From contig MVRP01000174.1 in NCBI GenBank assembly GCA_002067405.1, positions 1-8,951 of the forward strand: a stretch of 8,951 nucleotides of DNA. The letters run 5' to 3'. Below are positions 1-5,559 of this stretch, piece by piece. Every line of letters starts with the position of its first letter. The first letter of the stretch is position 1. The notes below the pieces were generated by a model. That model was not told where the DNA came from and searched no databases. It saw only the letters and a list, made by a program, of their open reading frames with translations. The DNA is from Syntrophorhabdaceae bacterium PtaU1.Bin034. Its GTDB lineage: Bacteria > Desulfobacterota_G > Syntrophorhabdia > Syntrophorhabdales > WCHB1-27. The position numbers and the translations under genes are program-made.

Positions 1-762
1 GAGACCGAAGATCGCATGCGGGTGGGTTGCGGCAGCGCGGTTTCCGGGTTATTTGCACCGTACATGGCAAAAGCTGCAGACGAGGTTATCGTTCTTGACG
101 GTCATATTACGGGCCTGTTTAGCGAGCATCCGGCAGGCAGGTATATCGGCATGAACCGATCCCCCATTTCCATTGTCGGGCAAAAAAGCACCGATGGCCG
201 ATATTTCGTCGGCAAGGGAAAAGGATGGGGCGGCACCGACATAACGGACCCGTTGGCAGTCATCTCAGAGGTAGACAAGGCCAAGACCAGGGAGGGTATG
301 AGCCTTTTTGTGACGGAGACGACCGGGCGGAACTTTGGGTTCTTCAGGATAAGGAACGGCCGTTTCGTAAAGGAAGAGGCTGGCCCCGAGGCAATGAAGT
401 TCATCGAGGTGTTGAGAGATACCTGCGAACAATCGCGTGTGAGCGCTGTTTTTGCGGCAGGCGTGGGTGGCTCCGCAAGGGCGGGGGTGACCAAGAATCC
501 GATAAAGCTTACGAAGGCCGTGCATGGGGGGAAAGTAGGAGTAACGATTGGGGGTGCACGGCCTTTCATCTTCCCGGGAGGCGGCATCAACTTCCTTGTT
601 GATGTGGAGAAGATCAAGTACGGAAGCATTTACCTTTCGCCGACGCCGTCATTTATCCTTCCCATAGAGTATACGATGCGGCGGGACACGTTTGCCGAAA
701 TCGGGGGGCACATCGATTCGATAGAGCCGATAGAGAACGTGCTGGAGCGGAAGGACAAGTAA
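1..762 (+). CDS. hnr: 6-hydroxynicotinate reductase-like protein, C-terminal part (5' truncated)
   Basis: The frame is open from base 1, so the gene starts upstream of the window. An internal ATG at 16 is not a credible start because conserved-looking residues (ETEDRMRVGCGSA) run across it. About 253 residues are visible. Motifs that I recognise from annotated 6-hydroxynicotinate reductases are RVGCGSA.SGLFAP near the start, DGHITGLFSEH, the glycine-rich GKGWGGTDITDPL, and FPGGGINFLVDV near the end. In nicotinate fermentation (Eubacterium barkeri Hnr) this enzyme reduces 6-hydroxynicotinate to 1,4,5,6-tetrahydro-6-oxonicotinate and is an iron-sulfur flavoprotein. The ferredoxin-like N-terminal part would lie outside the window. 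The stop at 760-762 touches the next gene, so they are co-transcribed. Family recall is from memory. Homologues outside nicotinate fermenters may act on another N-heterocyclic or aromatic ring, so the substrate is uncertain. Confidence 0.62.
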   Translation, partial: ETEDRMRVGCGSAVSGLFAPYMAKAADEVIVLDGHITGLFSEHPAGRYIGMNRSPISIVGQKSTDGRYFVGKGKGWGGTDITDPLAVISEVDKAKTREGMSLFVTETTGRNFGFFRIRNGRFVKEEAGPEAMKFIEVLRDTCEQSRVSAVFAAGVGGSARAGVTKNPIKLTKAVHGGKVGVTIGGARPFIFPGGGINFLVDVEKIKYGSIYLSPTPSFILPIEYTMRRDTFAEIGGHIDSIEPIENVLERKDK

Positions 763-1617
763 GTGCTCGTCGAGGTCGGCCCGGCCACACTGTCTATTGC
801 CGGAGAGAGGGATGGAAAGCCTTTCCCTTTCGACGTAAAGGCAATAGAAGCGTATGTGGGAGAAATCCTTGGCAACATCAGGGAAGAGCTGCCTGTCCTC
901 AAACAAAAGGCTTGCCGGATAAAGAAAACAGAATGGCTTTCGGAGCCGGCAAGAAGAATGATAAGGGCGGTAAAGGTGGTTGATGAGGCGAGCCTCACGC
1001 CGATGGCAGCGGTTGCCGGGACAGTCGCGGACCTCCTGAAGGAGCGTCTTACCGCAGCCGAGCGGTTTGATTTCCTCTCCGTGAATAATGGCGGTGATAT
1101 ATCCTTGTTCAATGCGCCTGGCCGCGCGATGCGGATCGGGATAGGAGATATAAACAGAAATGTCGCCACGCCTTACGTCTTGAAGATGGAGGGAGGAGGC
1201 TCTTTCGGGATAGCGTCGAGCGGTTTTGGAGGAAGAAGCTTCACCCTGGGTCTGGCTGATGTGGTGAGTGTTATCGCTGATTCGGCTGCTCTCGCAGACG
1301 CTGCGGCTACGTTTATAGCCAATAAGACAACCACGCAAGCAGATGTCATTGTTCGGCGAAAAGCCGGAGAGATTGATCCGTTAACCGACATTCCTGAAGA
1401 GATGGTCACCGTAGAGAGAGGGGAACTGGAAGAAAAAGCGGTTAAGGCTGCCCTGAAAAGCGGATGGGAACAGGCGGCACAACTGAAATCGATCGGGATC
1501 ATCAGAGATGCCCTTGTTATTCTAAGCGATCACATAATGCATACGATAGATGAGAACAGCAATCTAAGACTGGAGGAGGTGTCGCATGGAAATCAGAAAA
1601 ATAGTGACGATTGTTGA
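763..1617 (+). CDS. UPF0280 family protein (ApbE-like superfamily)
   Basis: A 284-residue protein. The start is GTG at 763, directly after the upstream TAA in the same frame, so no earlier start is possible. AAGGA at 751-755 gives a ribosome site 7 nt before it. Recognisable features are SLTPMAAVAGTVADLL (78-92), the ApbE-type glycine motif VNNGGDISLF (107-116), GIASSGFGGRSFTLGLADVVSV (149-170) and a DSAALADAAATFIAN stretch (173-187). These match the UPF0280 family, which is related to ApbE, the FAD:protein FMN transferase that attaches flavin covalently to proteins. The activity of UPF0280 itself is not established to my knowledge. Its position directly behind a reductase of flavoprotein type suggests a role in that enzyme's maturation, which is inference. 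The last 32 bp overlap the next gene. Confidence 0.85.
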   Translation: MLVEVGPATLSIAGERDGKPFPFDVKAIEAYVGEILGNIREELPVLKQKACRIKKTEWLSEPARRMIRAVKVVDEASLTPMAAVAGTVADLLKERLTAAERFDFLSVNNGGDISLFNAPGRAMRIGIGDINRNVATPYVLKMEGGGSFGIASSGFGGRSFTLGLADVVSVIADSAALADAAATFIANKTTTQADVIVRRKAGEIDPLTDIPEEMVTVERGELEEKAVKAALKSGWEQAAQLKSIGIIRDALVILSDHIMHTIDENSNLRLEEVSHGNQKNSDDC

Positions 1618-2158
1618 GGATGTCTTTGCCGATGGGGCAAAAAAGGCAGAAAGGCCCATCCGGAAGGTGGCGGCAATCGCGATCATCAAGAATCCCTTTG
1701 CAGGGATTTACCAGGAGGACCTGGCGGAATTGATTGATGAAGGAGAACAACTGGGAAAAATTCTGGGAGAAAGGGCTGTTGCGGCGCTTGAAGGAAAGAC
1801 CCCTGAGAGCTACGGAAAAGCTGCAATAGTCGGAGAAAAGGGCGAATACGAGCATGCCGCGGCGTTGCTCCACCCGAAGCTCGGAACTCCCTTGAGGACC
1901 GCGGTGGGCGGCGGCAAAGCCATAATTCCTTCAGTCAAGAAATTGGGCAGCATGGGAGACACAATCGATATCCCGCTTCACTTCAAAGACGCGGCCTTCG
2001 TTCGGTCGCACTTCGATGGTATGACGGTGTCGGTAAATGATGCACCGAAGGCTGATGAAATCCTTGTGGCCATAGCGGTGACTGATGGTGGAAGGCCTCA
2101 CGCGCGCGTTGGAGGACTCAAGAAGGAAGAAGCCAAGGGTGAGGATGGTCTCAGATAA
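1586..2158 (+). CDS. Amino acid synthesis family protein (DUF1185 / AA_synth)
   Basis: A 190-residue protein starting at ATG 1586 behind a very strong ribosome site, GGAGGAGGT at 1572-1580, inside the end of the UPF0280 gene. The 32-bp overlap implies translational coupling. Family hallmarks are visible in order: KNPFAGIYQEDLAELI (35-50), YGKAAIVGEKGEYEHAAALLHPKLG (76-100), LRTAVGGGKAIIPSVKK (103-119), IDIPLHFKDAAFVRSHFDGM (127-146) and TDGGRPHARVGGL (166-178). The DUF1185 label 'amino acid synthesis' rests on weak evidence in the family, and no reaction is proven. Genes of this family, as I recall, often travel with UPF0280 and hydroxynicotinate reductase homologues, as here, so a role in the same catabolic or cofactor pathway is more likely than amino acid synthesis. 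The length is typical and the gene looks intact. Confidence 0.85.
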   Translation: MEIRKIVTIVEDVFADGAKKAERPIRKVAAIAIIKNPFAGIYQEDLAELIDEGEQLGKILGERAVAALEGKTPESYGKAAIVGEKGEYEHAAALLHPKLGTPLRTAVGGGKAIIPSVKKLGSMGDTIDIPLHFKDAAFVRSHFDGMTVSVNDAPKADEILVAIAVTDGGRPHARVGGLKKEEAKGEDGLR

Positions 2159-2182
2159 AGGCCGAATATGAATTCCCAAACA

Positions 2183-2220
2183 AAGCCGGCGGTTCAATTC
2201 CCGCCGGCTTGTCATTTCTT
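2183..2220 (+). terminator. Intrinsic terminator of the reductase operon, probably bidirectional
   Basis: Perfect 10-bp inverted repeat: AAGCCGGCGG (2183-2192), an 8-nt loop, CCGCCGGCTT (2201-2210), then a T-rich stretch (ATTTCTTT) on the plus strand. It begins 25 bp after the stop of the DUF1185 gene. Read on the minus strand the hairpin is followed by TTTGTTTG, so it could also end transcription coming from rpsU about 105 bp away. No better hairpin with a T tract lies between rpsU and here. This is the boundary between convergent transcription units. Confidence 0.8.
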
Positions 2221-2315
2221 TACTATTTCGCACGACGGGGAAGAAAGACCCTCAAACCCTCTCTCTGAATCTTCCGACCCTAAGCCTCTGCGGTTGGTAC
2301 CCATCACCGCTTTTC

Positions 2316-2519
2316 TCAATCCCTCACGTAGCGCTGTTTCCGCCGTTCCGCCTTCAGCCGTCTTTTGCGTGCATCTCTCGCCTTGCGGCGCTCTCTTTCC
2401 GATGGCTTTTCGTAGAAGGATTTTCTTTTCACATCCTTCAGGATTCCTTCCCTCTGGATGTAACGCTTGAGCACCTTGAGAGCTTTTTCGATGTTTCCGT
2501 CTTCAACGTAGATGTCCAA
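2316..2519 (-). CDS. rpsU: 30S ribosomal protein bS21
   Basis: A 67-residue, very basic protein with the full bS21 pattern: IEKALKVLKRYIQREGILKDVKRKSFYEKPSERERRKARDARKRR. bS21 sits on the 30S subunit near the anti-Shine-Dalgarno end of 16S rRNA and helps translation initiation. The start must be TTG at 2519: an in-frame TAA lies at 2535-2537, between them there is no ATG or GTG, and the N-terminus MDIYVEDG aligns well. A ribosome site AAAGGGG lies 7 nt upstream. The gene appears monocistronic; primase and sigma-70 genes, its neighbours in E. coli, are absent. A short hairpin GCGGT/ACCGC (2290-2310) follows the stop but has no T tract. Confidence 0.95.
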   Translation of the reverse strand: MDIYVEDGNIEKALKVLKRYIQREGILKDVKRKSFYEKPSERERRKARDARKRRLKAERRKQRYVRD

Positions 2520-2593
2520 AACGTTTCCCCTTTCTTATTATCTTTTGTGTCCTCCGGTTCGTTTGTCCCGGCCGGATTTCCCATTCCGGATCG

Positions 2594-2622
2594 CTTATGG
2601 GCAATTACGATCCAACCGGCAA
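2594..2622 (-). promoter_or_regulatory. Weak candidate sigma70 promoter for rpsU
   Basis: On the minus strand TTGCCG (2617-2622), a 17-bp spacer and CATAAG (2594-2599) give 4/6 matches at each box, predicting a 5' leader of about 68 nt. It is the best pair I could find between the cold-shock terminator (2764) and rpsU (2519). I see no gene, tRNA or other clear element in that 244-bp stretch. A chance match is quite possible. Confidence 0.25.
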
Positions 2623-2763
2623 AGACACCCCCCTCGTTCAGAGCATACTGTCACGGACTCAAACTCCAATAACCTGAGCCCGCCTCCGCCTCGCTGCAGC
2701 TGCCGGCGTCTACATGGGAACTGGATCAAGCCCCTTCCTGATCTAAGGACCGCAGAACTCTTT

Positions 2764-2792
2764 GAAAAATAAAAGCCGCCCGAAGACGGCTT
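2764..2792 (-). terminator. Intrinsic terminator of the cold-shock gene, UUCG-capped
   Basis: Minus-strand hairpin AAGCCGTC (2785-2792), loop TTCG (2781-2784), GGCGGCTT (2773-2780), then TTTTATTTTTC. The stem has 8 pairs with one G-U wobble and a C(UUCG)G tetraloop, which is unusually stable. It begins 10 bp after the stop codon at 2803-2805. A second copy of the left arm, AAGCCGCC (2797-2804), overlaps the stop codon and could pair perfectly with the same right arm across a 16-nt loop. Confidence 0.92.
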
Positions 2793-2802
2793 ATCTGGCG
2801 GC

Positions 2803-3003
2803 TTACAGTTTGACTACATTCGTGGCTCTGGGGCCTTTTGGCGTCTTCTCGACGTCAAAAGTGACTGCCTGACCTTCAGTCAGAGACTTGAACCCGGTGC
2901 CGGCGATGGATGTATGATGGACAAAGATATCTTCTCCGTCTTCTTTGGTGATGAATCCAAAGCCTTTTGACTCATTGAACCATTTAACAGTTCCTTTTGT
3001 CAT
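2803..3003 (-). CDS. csp: Cold-shock domain protein (CspA family)
   Basis: A 66-residue single cold-shock domain, the standard family length. It starts [17 protein letters not shown], with RNP1 KGFGFI at 13-18 and RNP2-like DIFVHH at 25-30, and ends in [10 protein letters not shown]. These aromatic and basic residues bind single-stranded RNA or DNA, and CspA proteins act in the cytoplasm as RNA chaperones and antiterminators. The frame is open upstream to 3147, but ATG 3003 is the real start: it gives the canonical N-terminus and has AGGAGGT 8 nt upstream, while the upstream frame covers the leader and promoter. It is a single-gene unit with its own strong promoter, a leader of about 109 nt containing a terminator-like hairpin, and a strong terminator. 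Whether it is cold-induced or constitutive cannot be told from sequence. Confidence 0.96.
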   Translation of the reverse strand: MTKGTVKWFNESKGFGFITKEDGEDIFVHHTSIAGTGFKSLTEGQAVTFDVEKTPKGPRATNVVKL

Positions 3004-3049
3004 GCTGATGTACCTCCTTTCCTGGCGTTGAAAGGTTACGAGAAGCGAT

Positions 3050-3087
3050 AAAAAAAAGCCACAAAGCTTAAAGGTCTTTGCAGCTTT
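3050..3087 (-). promoter_or_regulatory. Terminator-like hairpin in the cold-shock gene 5' leader (candidate attenuator)
   Basis: On the minus strand AAAGCTGCAAAG (3076-3087), a 9-nt loop, and CTTTGTGGCTTT (3055-3066) form 12 pairs including two G-U wobbles. The final T residues belong to an uninterrupted run of eight T (3050-3057). This is the form of an intrinsic terminator, yet it lies between the predicted start site (3112) and the start codon (3003). It would produce an RNA of about 60 nt when active. No upstream ORF or competing structure inside the transcript was found. Read-through would need a protein or temperature effect. Confidence 0.6.
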
Positions 3088-3118
3088 CAGTACAGCAAAA
3101 ACGTAAACTTGTGGGCTT

Positions 3119-3147
3119 ATTATCCCACAGCAATGCGGAGAAGTCAA
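3119..3147 (-). promoter_or_regulatory. Strong sigma70 promoter of the cold-shock gene
   Basis: Minus strand TTGACT (3142-3147), a 17-bp spacer and GATAAT (3119-3124) match consensus 5/6 at both boxes with ideal spacing. The start site is predicted at an A at 3112, giving a leader of about 109 nt before the ATG at 3003. It lies 48 bp beyond the end of mltD. Confidence 0.85.
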
Positions 3148-3194
3148 TAAATATGGTTCGCTCTGAGCTTAATGGAAGGCAGGACGATCAACTG

Positions 3195-4787
3195 CTATTT
3201 CACCCTCAGTACTGTCCCGGCGGTGACCGTCGACCCCTTGATTCTGTTTATTCTCCTCAGCTTGGCAATGCTTACGCCGTGTTTCTTTGAAACGGAACTG
3301 AGGGAGTCGCCCTTTTTTACCTTGTACCGTGCCGGTTTACCGGACTTCTTTGTCACATAGCTTGCCAGCTTTGGTCTGCTTTTGCGAAGGACACGGCCTT
3401 TCCTGGGAATCTTCTCTTTCCTGAGGGTCAGAAAGTCGCTATCCGTGTTCTTTGCCATTGCCGTGACACGGGTTGGCGCTTGTTGGGCGGGACGGATACT
3501 CCTTTCATCATGGGAAGCGAATCGGGGAATGAGGAGGATTTGTCCTTTTTTCAGTCGCAAGCCCCTGCCATCGCCATTCAGGAGTTCAAGATCTGCACGA
3601 GAAACATTGTATCTCTTGGAGATCTTCTCAAGAGAATCCTTCTTCCTCACGGTGTATCTAATGACCCCTGCTAACTGTCTCGAATTCCCCAGCTCATCCG
3701 CAGCCCACCCGCTCAAATGAGCCTTTTCAGCTGTTACGGGCAGGTTGATGCGGTACTCTTTTCGGTTGGGCGGTGTTATTCCCTTGAGCAGCTCCGGGTT
3801 GAGCGATCTGATGTCACCGGGGTCCAAATGGAGGGCATGGGCAATTCTTCGAAGGGTTATGCCGCCAGGTACGGTCATCCTGGTCAGCCGGTAAACAGGA
3901 GGAGTCTCTATATCGGTAAATCCATATTTCTCCGGATCTTTTGCGATGACAGCGGCGGCGATCAGCTGAGGAACATACTCCTGGGTTTCCTTCGGCAACG
4001 TTCTGTACTGCCTCAGCTTCCAGAAATCTTTGGTGTCATGCTTGTCGATAGCCCTTTCCACCCTGTTTTCTCCGGCGTTATAGGCGGCAGCGGCCAGGTA
4101 CCAGCACCCGAATTGGTCAAAAAGGTCTTTCAGATATCGGGCTGCTGCGACGGTTGATTTTTCGAGGTCCCGCCGTTCGTCCACCCAGGCGTCCACCTTC
4201 AGACCGTACCTCTCTCCCGTTTCCTGTATGAACTGCCACGGCCCGCTCGCCTTTGCACGGGAATAGGCCTTCATATTGAAGCCGCTTTCTATCATTGCCA
4301 GATACACAAGGTCCTCAGGCAGTCCGTTCTTCTTGAGGAGCATCCTGATTGTCGGTTCGTATTTCTTGGCGCGTTTGAGCCATCGTGCAAACACGTCCCG
4401 TTTGGTAACGGTGAAACACTTGAGGTGAATTTCAACCGCTTTATTGAGAATAATGGGTATGTCAAAGCCGTCGCCGTCGGCTGACTCGCCGAGCGATTTC
4501 CGCAGCGCCTGCAGGATATCCTTTTCTTCCGCGCTGAGTTCCTGTTTTTTGTACTCTCCCGATCCATTGGCGCGTGCTCCTTCCCCGCTTGCAACGGATC
4601 CATGACCTTCCTCAAGAGGACTGTCGGGAAGTTCGTCTTCAGCACCGTCGTTCGGCGCAGCTTCGTAAACGGGGAGTTGTTCATCGAGCAAGACCGGCTG
4701 CCGGACGGCGTGAGCGGAAGGAACCCCGGAAAATCCGGCAAGAATAAAGCCGGCCAGGATCGTGAGTGAGAATAAAAGTCTTGCCAT
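3195..4787 (-). CDS. mltD: Membrane-associated lytic murein transglycosylase D (SLT domain + LysM)
   Basis: A 530-residue periplasmic enzyme that cleaves the MurNAc-GlcNAc bond of peptidoglycan, leaving 1,6-anhydro-MurNAc ends. Residues 1-27 form a Sec signal peptide ending SAHA; it has no lipobox cysteine, unlike E. coli MltD, so the protein is probably soluble or held by LysM. Residues 30-110 are an acidic low-complexity linker. The SLT domain covers roughly 140-295: [17 protein letters not shown] with catalytic Glu167, ASGPWQFI (180-187) and AYNAGE (235-240). A degenerate LysM-like stretch (299-349) is followed by LysM modules at 376-421 and 486-530, separated by a very basic linker (455-485). 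ATG 4787 has AAAGGG just upstream. It follows pal by 65 bp with a large hairpin between. No clear terminator follows it. Confidence 0.93.
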   Translation of the reverse strand: MARLLFSLTILAGFILAGFSGVPSAHAVRQPVLLDEQLPVYEAAPNDGAEDELPDSPLEEGHGSVASGEGARANGSGEYKKQELSAEEKDILQALRKSLGESADGDGFDIPIILNKAVEIHLKCFTVTKRDVFARWLKRAKKYEPTIRMLLKKNGLPEDLVYLAMIESGFNMKAYSRAKASGPWQFIQETGERYGLKVDAWVDERRDLEKSTVAAARYLKDLFDQFGCWYLAAAAYNAGENRVERAIDKHDTKDFWKLRQYRTLPKETQEYVPQLIAAAVIAKDPEKYGFTDIETPPVYRLTRMTVPGGITLRRIAHALHLDPGDIRSLNPELLKGITPPNRKEYRINLPVTAEKAHLSGWAADELGNSRQLAGVIRYTVRKKDSLEKISKRYNVSRADLELLNGDGRGLRLKKGQILLIPRFASHDERSIRPAQQAPTRVTAMAKNTDSDFLTLRKEKIPRKGRVLRKSRPKLASYVTKKSGKPARYKVKKGDSLSSVSKKHGVSIAKLRRINRIKGSTVTAGTVLRVK

Positions 4788-4798
4788 GTGCCCTTTGG

Positions 4799-4844
4799 AA
4801 AGCTCCGCAGTGTGTCAATTGATTCTGATTCACCGCGGAGCCTT
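4799..4844 (-). promoter_or_regulatory. Long stem-loop in the pal-mltD gap
   Basis: On the minus strand AAGGCTCCGCGGTG (4831-4844) and CACTGCGGAGCTTT (4799-4812) form a 14-bp stem with two G-U wobbles around an 18-nt loop (4813-4830). It starts 8 bp after the pal stop and ends 11 nt before the mltD ATG, just short of its AAAGGG ribosome site. Only three T follow, then CC, so it is either a leaky terminator or a stability or processing element that sets the pal:mltD ratio. Confidence 0.65.
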
Positions 4845-4852
4845 GTATCGTC

Positions 4853-5389
4853 TTATGGAACGGCTACGAAATGACCTCTTCTGTTCTTTGCCCAGGCTTC
4901 TTCGGTGTGTCCCGGGTCCAAAGGTTTTTCCTTACCGTAGCTCACGGTCTCGATCCGTTTTTCGTCCGCGCCCAGGTCAATAAGAAATTTTTTTGCAGCA
5001 TCGGCTCTTTTTTGACCGAGGACCATGTTATATTCAATGGTGCCTCTCTCGTCGCAATTCCCCTCAACCCGCAGCCGTCCGTCCGGATTTGCCCTGAACC
5101 ACTTGTAGTTCTGCCTCAGTATTTCGACGGCTTCCGGCGTTATGAGGTACTTGTCAAAATCGAAGTTGATGTCCTTAAGCACGACGGAAACGGGAGCCAT
5201 CTTGGCTGACTTTTGATCCGTGGATTGCTTCTTTGTTTCTGCCGGTTTAACGGGAGCCGGCGCAACCGTCTGGGCTTTCTTGTCTCCAGCGGCCCCGTCG
5301 GCCTTCATGGCCTGACGCGAACCACACCCGCTCATTCCGATTAAAAGTAACGTAGCCACACAGATAGACACAAACGATTTTGGGAACAC
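4853..5389 (-). CDS. pal: Peptidoglycan-associated lipoprotein Pal (OmpA-like domain)
   Basis: A 178-residue outer-membrane lipoprotein that ties the outer membrane to peptidoglycan as part of the Tol-Pal system. The frame is open to 5452, but GTG 5389 is preferred: AAGGAGG lies 6 nt upstream and the product then begins MFPKSF, a normal short signal peptide ending in lipobox MSGC with Cys22. The residue after Cys is Gly, which favours outer-membrane sorting. A Lys/Ala/Pro linker (about 28-65) leads to the OmpA_C domain (about 67-178) with NFDFDKYLI, GNCDERGTIEYNMVLGQKRA and SYGKEKP...AWAKNRR. Asp113 and Arg128 correspond to the residues that bind diaminopimelate. The usual His of G-H-x-D is Asn111 here. 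tolA/B/Q/R and ybgF/cpoB are not in the window. mltD follows in the same direction. Confidence 0.93.
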   Translation of the reverse strand: MFPKSFVSICVATLLLIGMSGCGSRQAMKADGAAGDKKAQTVAPAPVKPAETKKQSTDQKSAKMAPVSVVLKDINFDFDKYLITPEAVEILRQNYKWFRANPDGRLRVEGNCDERGTIEYNMVLGQKRADAAKKFLIDLGADEKRIETVSYGKEKPLDPGHTEEAWAKNRRGHFVAVP

Positions 5390-5513
5390 GACTATCCTCC
5401 TTACCTCTTGTTTTATTGTTGATAGCAAAGGTGTGAAAGCCCGAATCTCCAACGTTTGCTCGTCTGTGGGTCATTCCTTACGCCGCAGCCCTCGCGTTCC
5501 TTCGCTGCCGGTA

Positions 5514-5559
5514 ATTATACATGACGGTCTATTACAGGTTGATGACGCTAAGATGACAG
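5514..5559 (-). promoter_or_regulatory. pal promoter: perfect -10 with tandem PhoB-like repeats
   Basis: On the minus strand four 7-mers resembling CTGTCAT follow one another: CTGTCAT (5553-5559), GCGTCAT (5542-5548), CTGTAAT (5531-5537) and CCGTCAT (5521-5527), spaced by 4, 4 and 3 bp. One base later comes TATAAT (5514-5519). There is no good -35 box. The known Pho box consists of CTGTCAT direct repeats with an 11-bp period placed about 10 bp above a -10, and the second and third units here end 11 bp above it. The predicted start at 5507 gives a leader of about 118 nt. The first two units lie within or across the end of the sensor kinase gene (stop 5548-5550). Confidence 0.55.

Noticed and set aside
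102..629. Long minus-strand open frames opposite the reductase gene
   Set aside because: No recognisable domain and no ribosome site; the sense frame matches a known family along its whole length.
2290..2310. GCGGT/ACCGC hairpin just after rpsU as intrinsic terminator
   Set aside because: The stem is short with a bulge and is followed by AGAGGC and not T residues; the hairpin at 2183-2210 is the better candidate.
2520..2763. Hidden tRNA or small RNA between csp and rpsU
   Set aside because: No cloverleaf, T-loop consensus or paired promoter/terminator found by eye.
2168..2772. Plus-strand open frames opposite and beside rpsU as genes
   Set aside because: They are antisense to rpsU or lie in its upstream region, lack ribosome sites, and have Ser/Pro/Arg-rich composition typical of shadow frames.
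3108..3118. AAGCC-c-ACAAG (minus strand) as an antiterminator partner for the right arm of the csp leader hairpin
   Set aside because: It complements CTTTGTGGCTT with a one-base bulge, but most of it lies upstream of the predicted transcription start (3112), so it would not be in the RNA.
3004..3147. N-terminal extension of the cold-shock protein to 114 residues
   Set aside because: The extension covers the promoter, leader hairpin and ribosome site; the internal ATG at 3003 gives the standard 66-residue protein.
5390..5452. Upstream ATG start for pal (199 residues)
   Set aside because: It would put 21 polar residues ahead of the signal peptide, and the strong AAGGAGG site is placed for GTG 5389.
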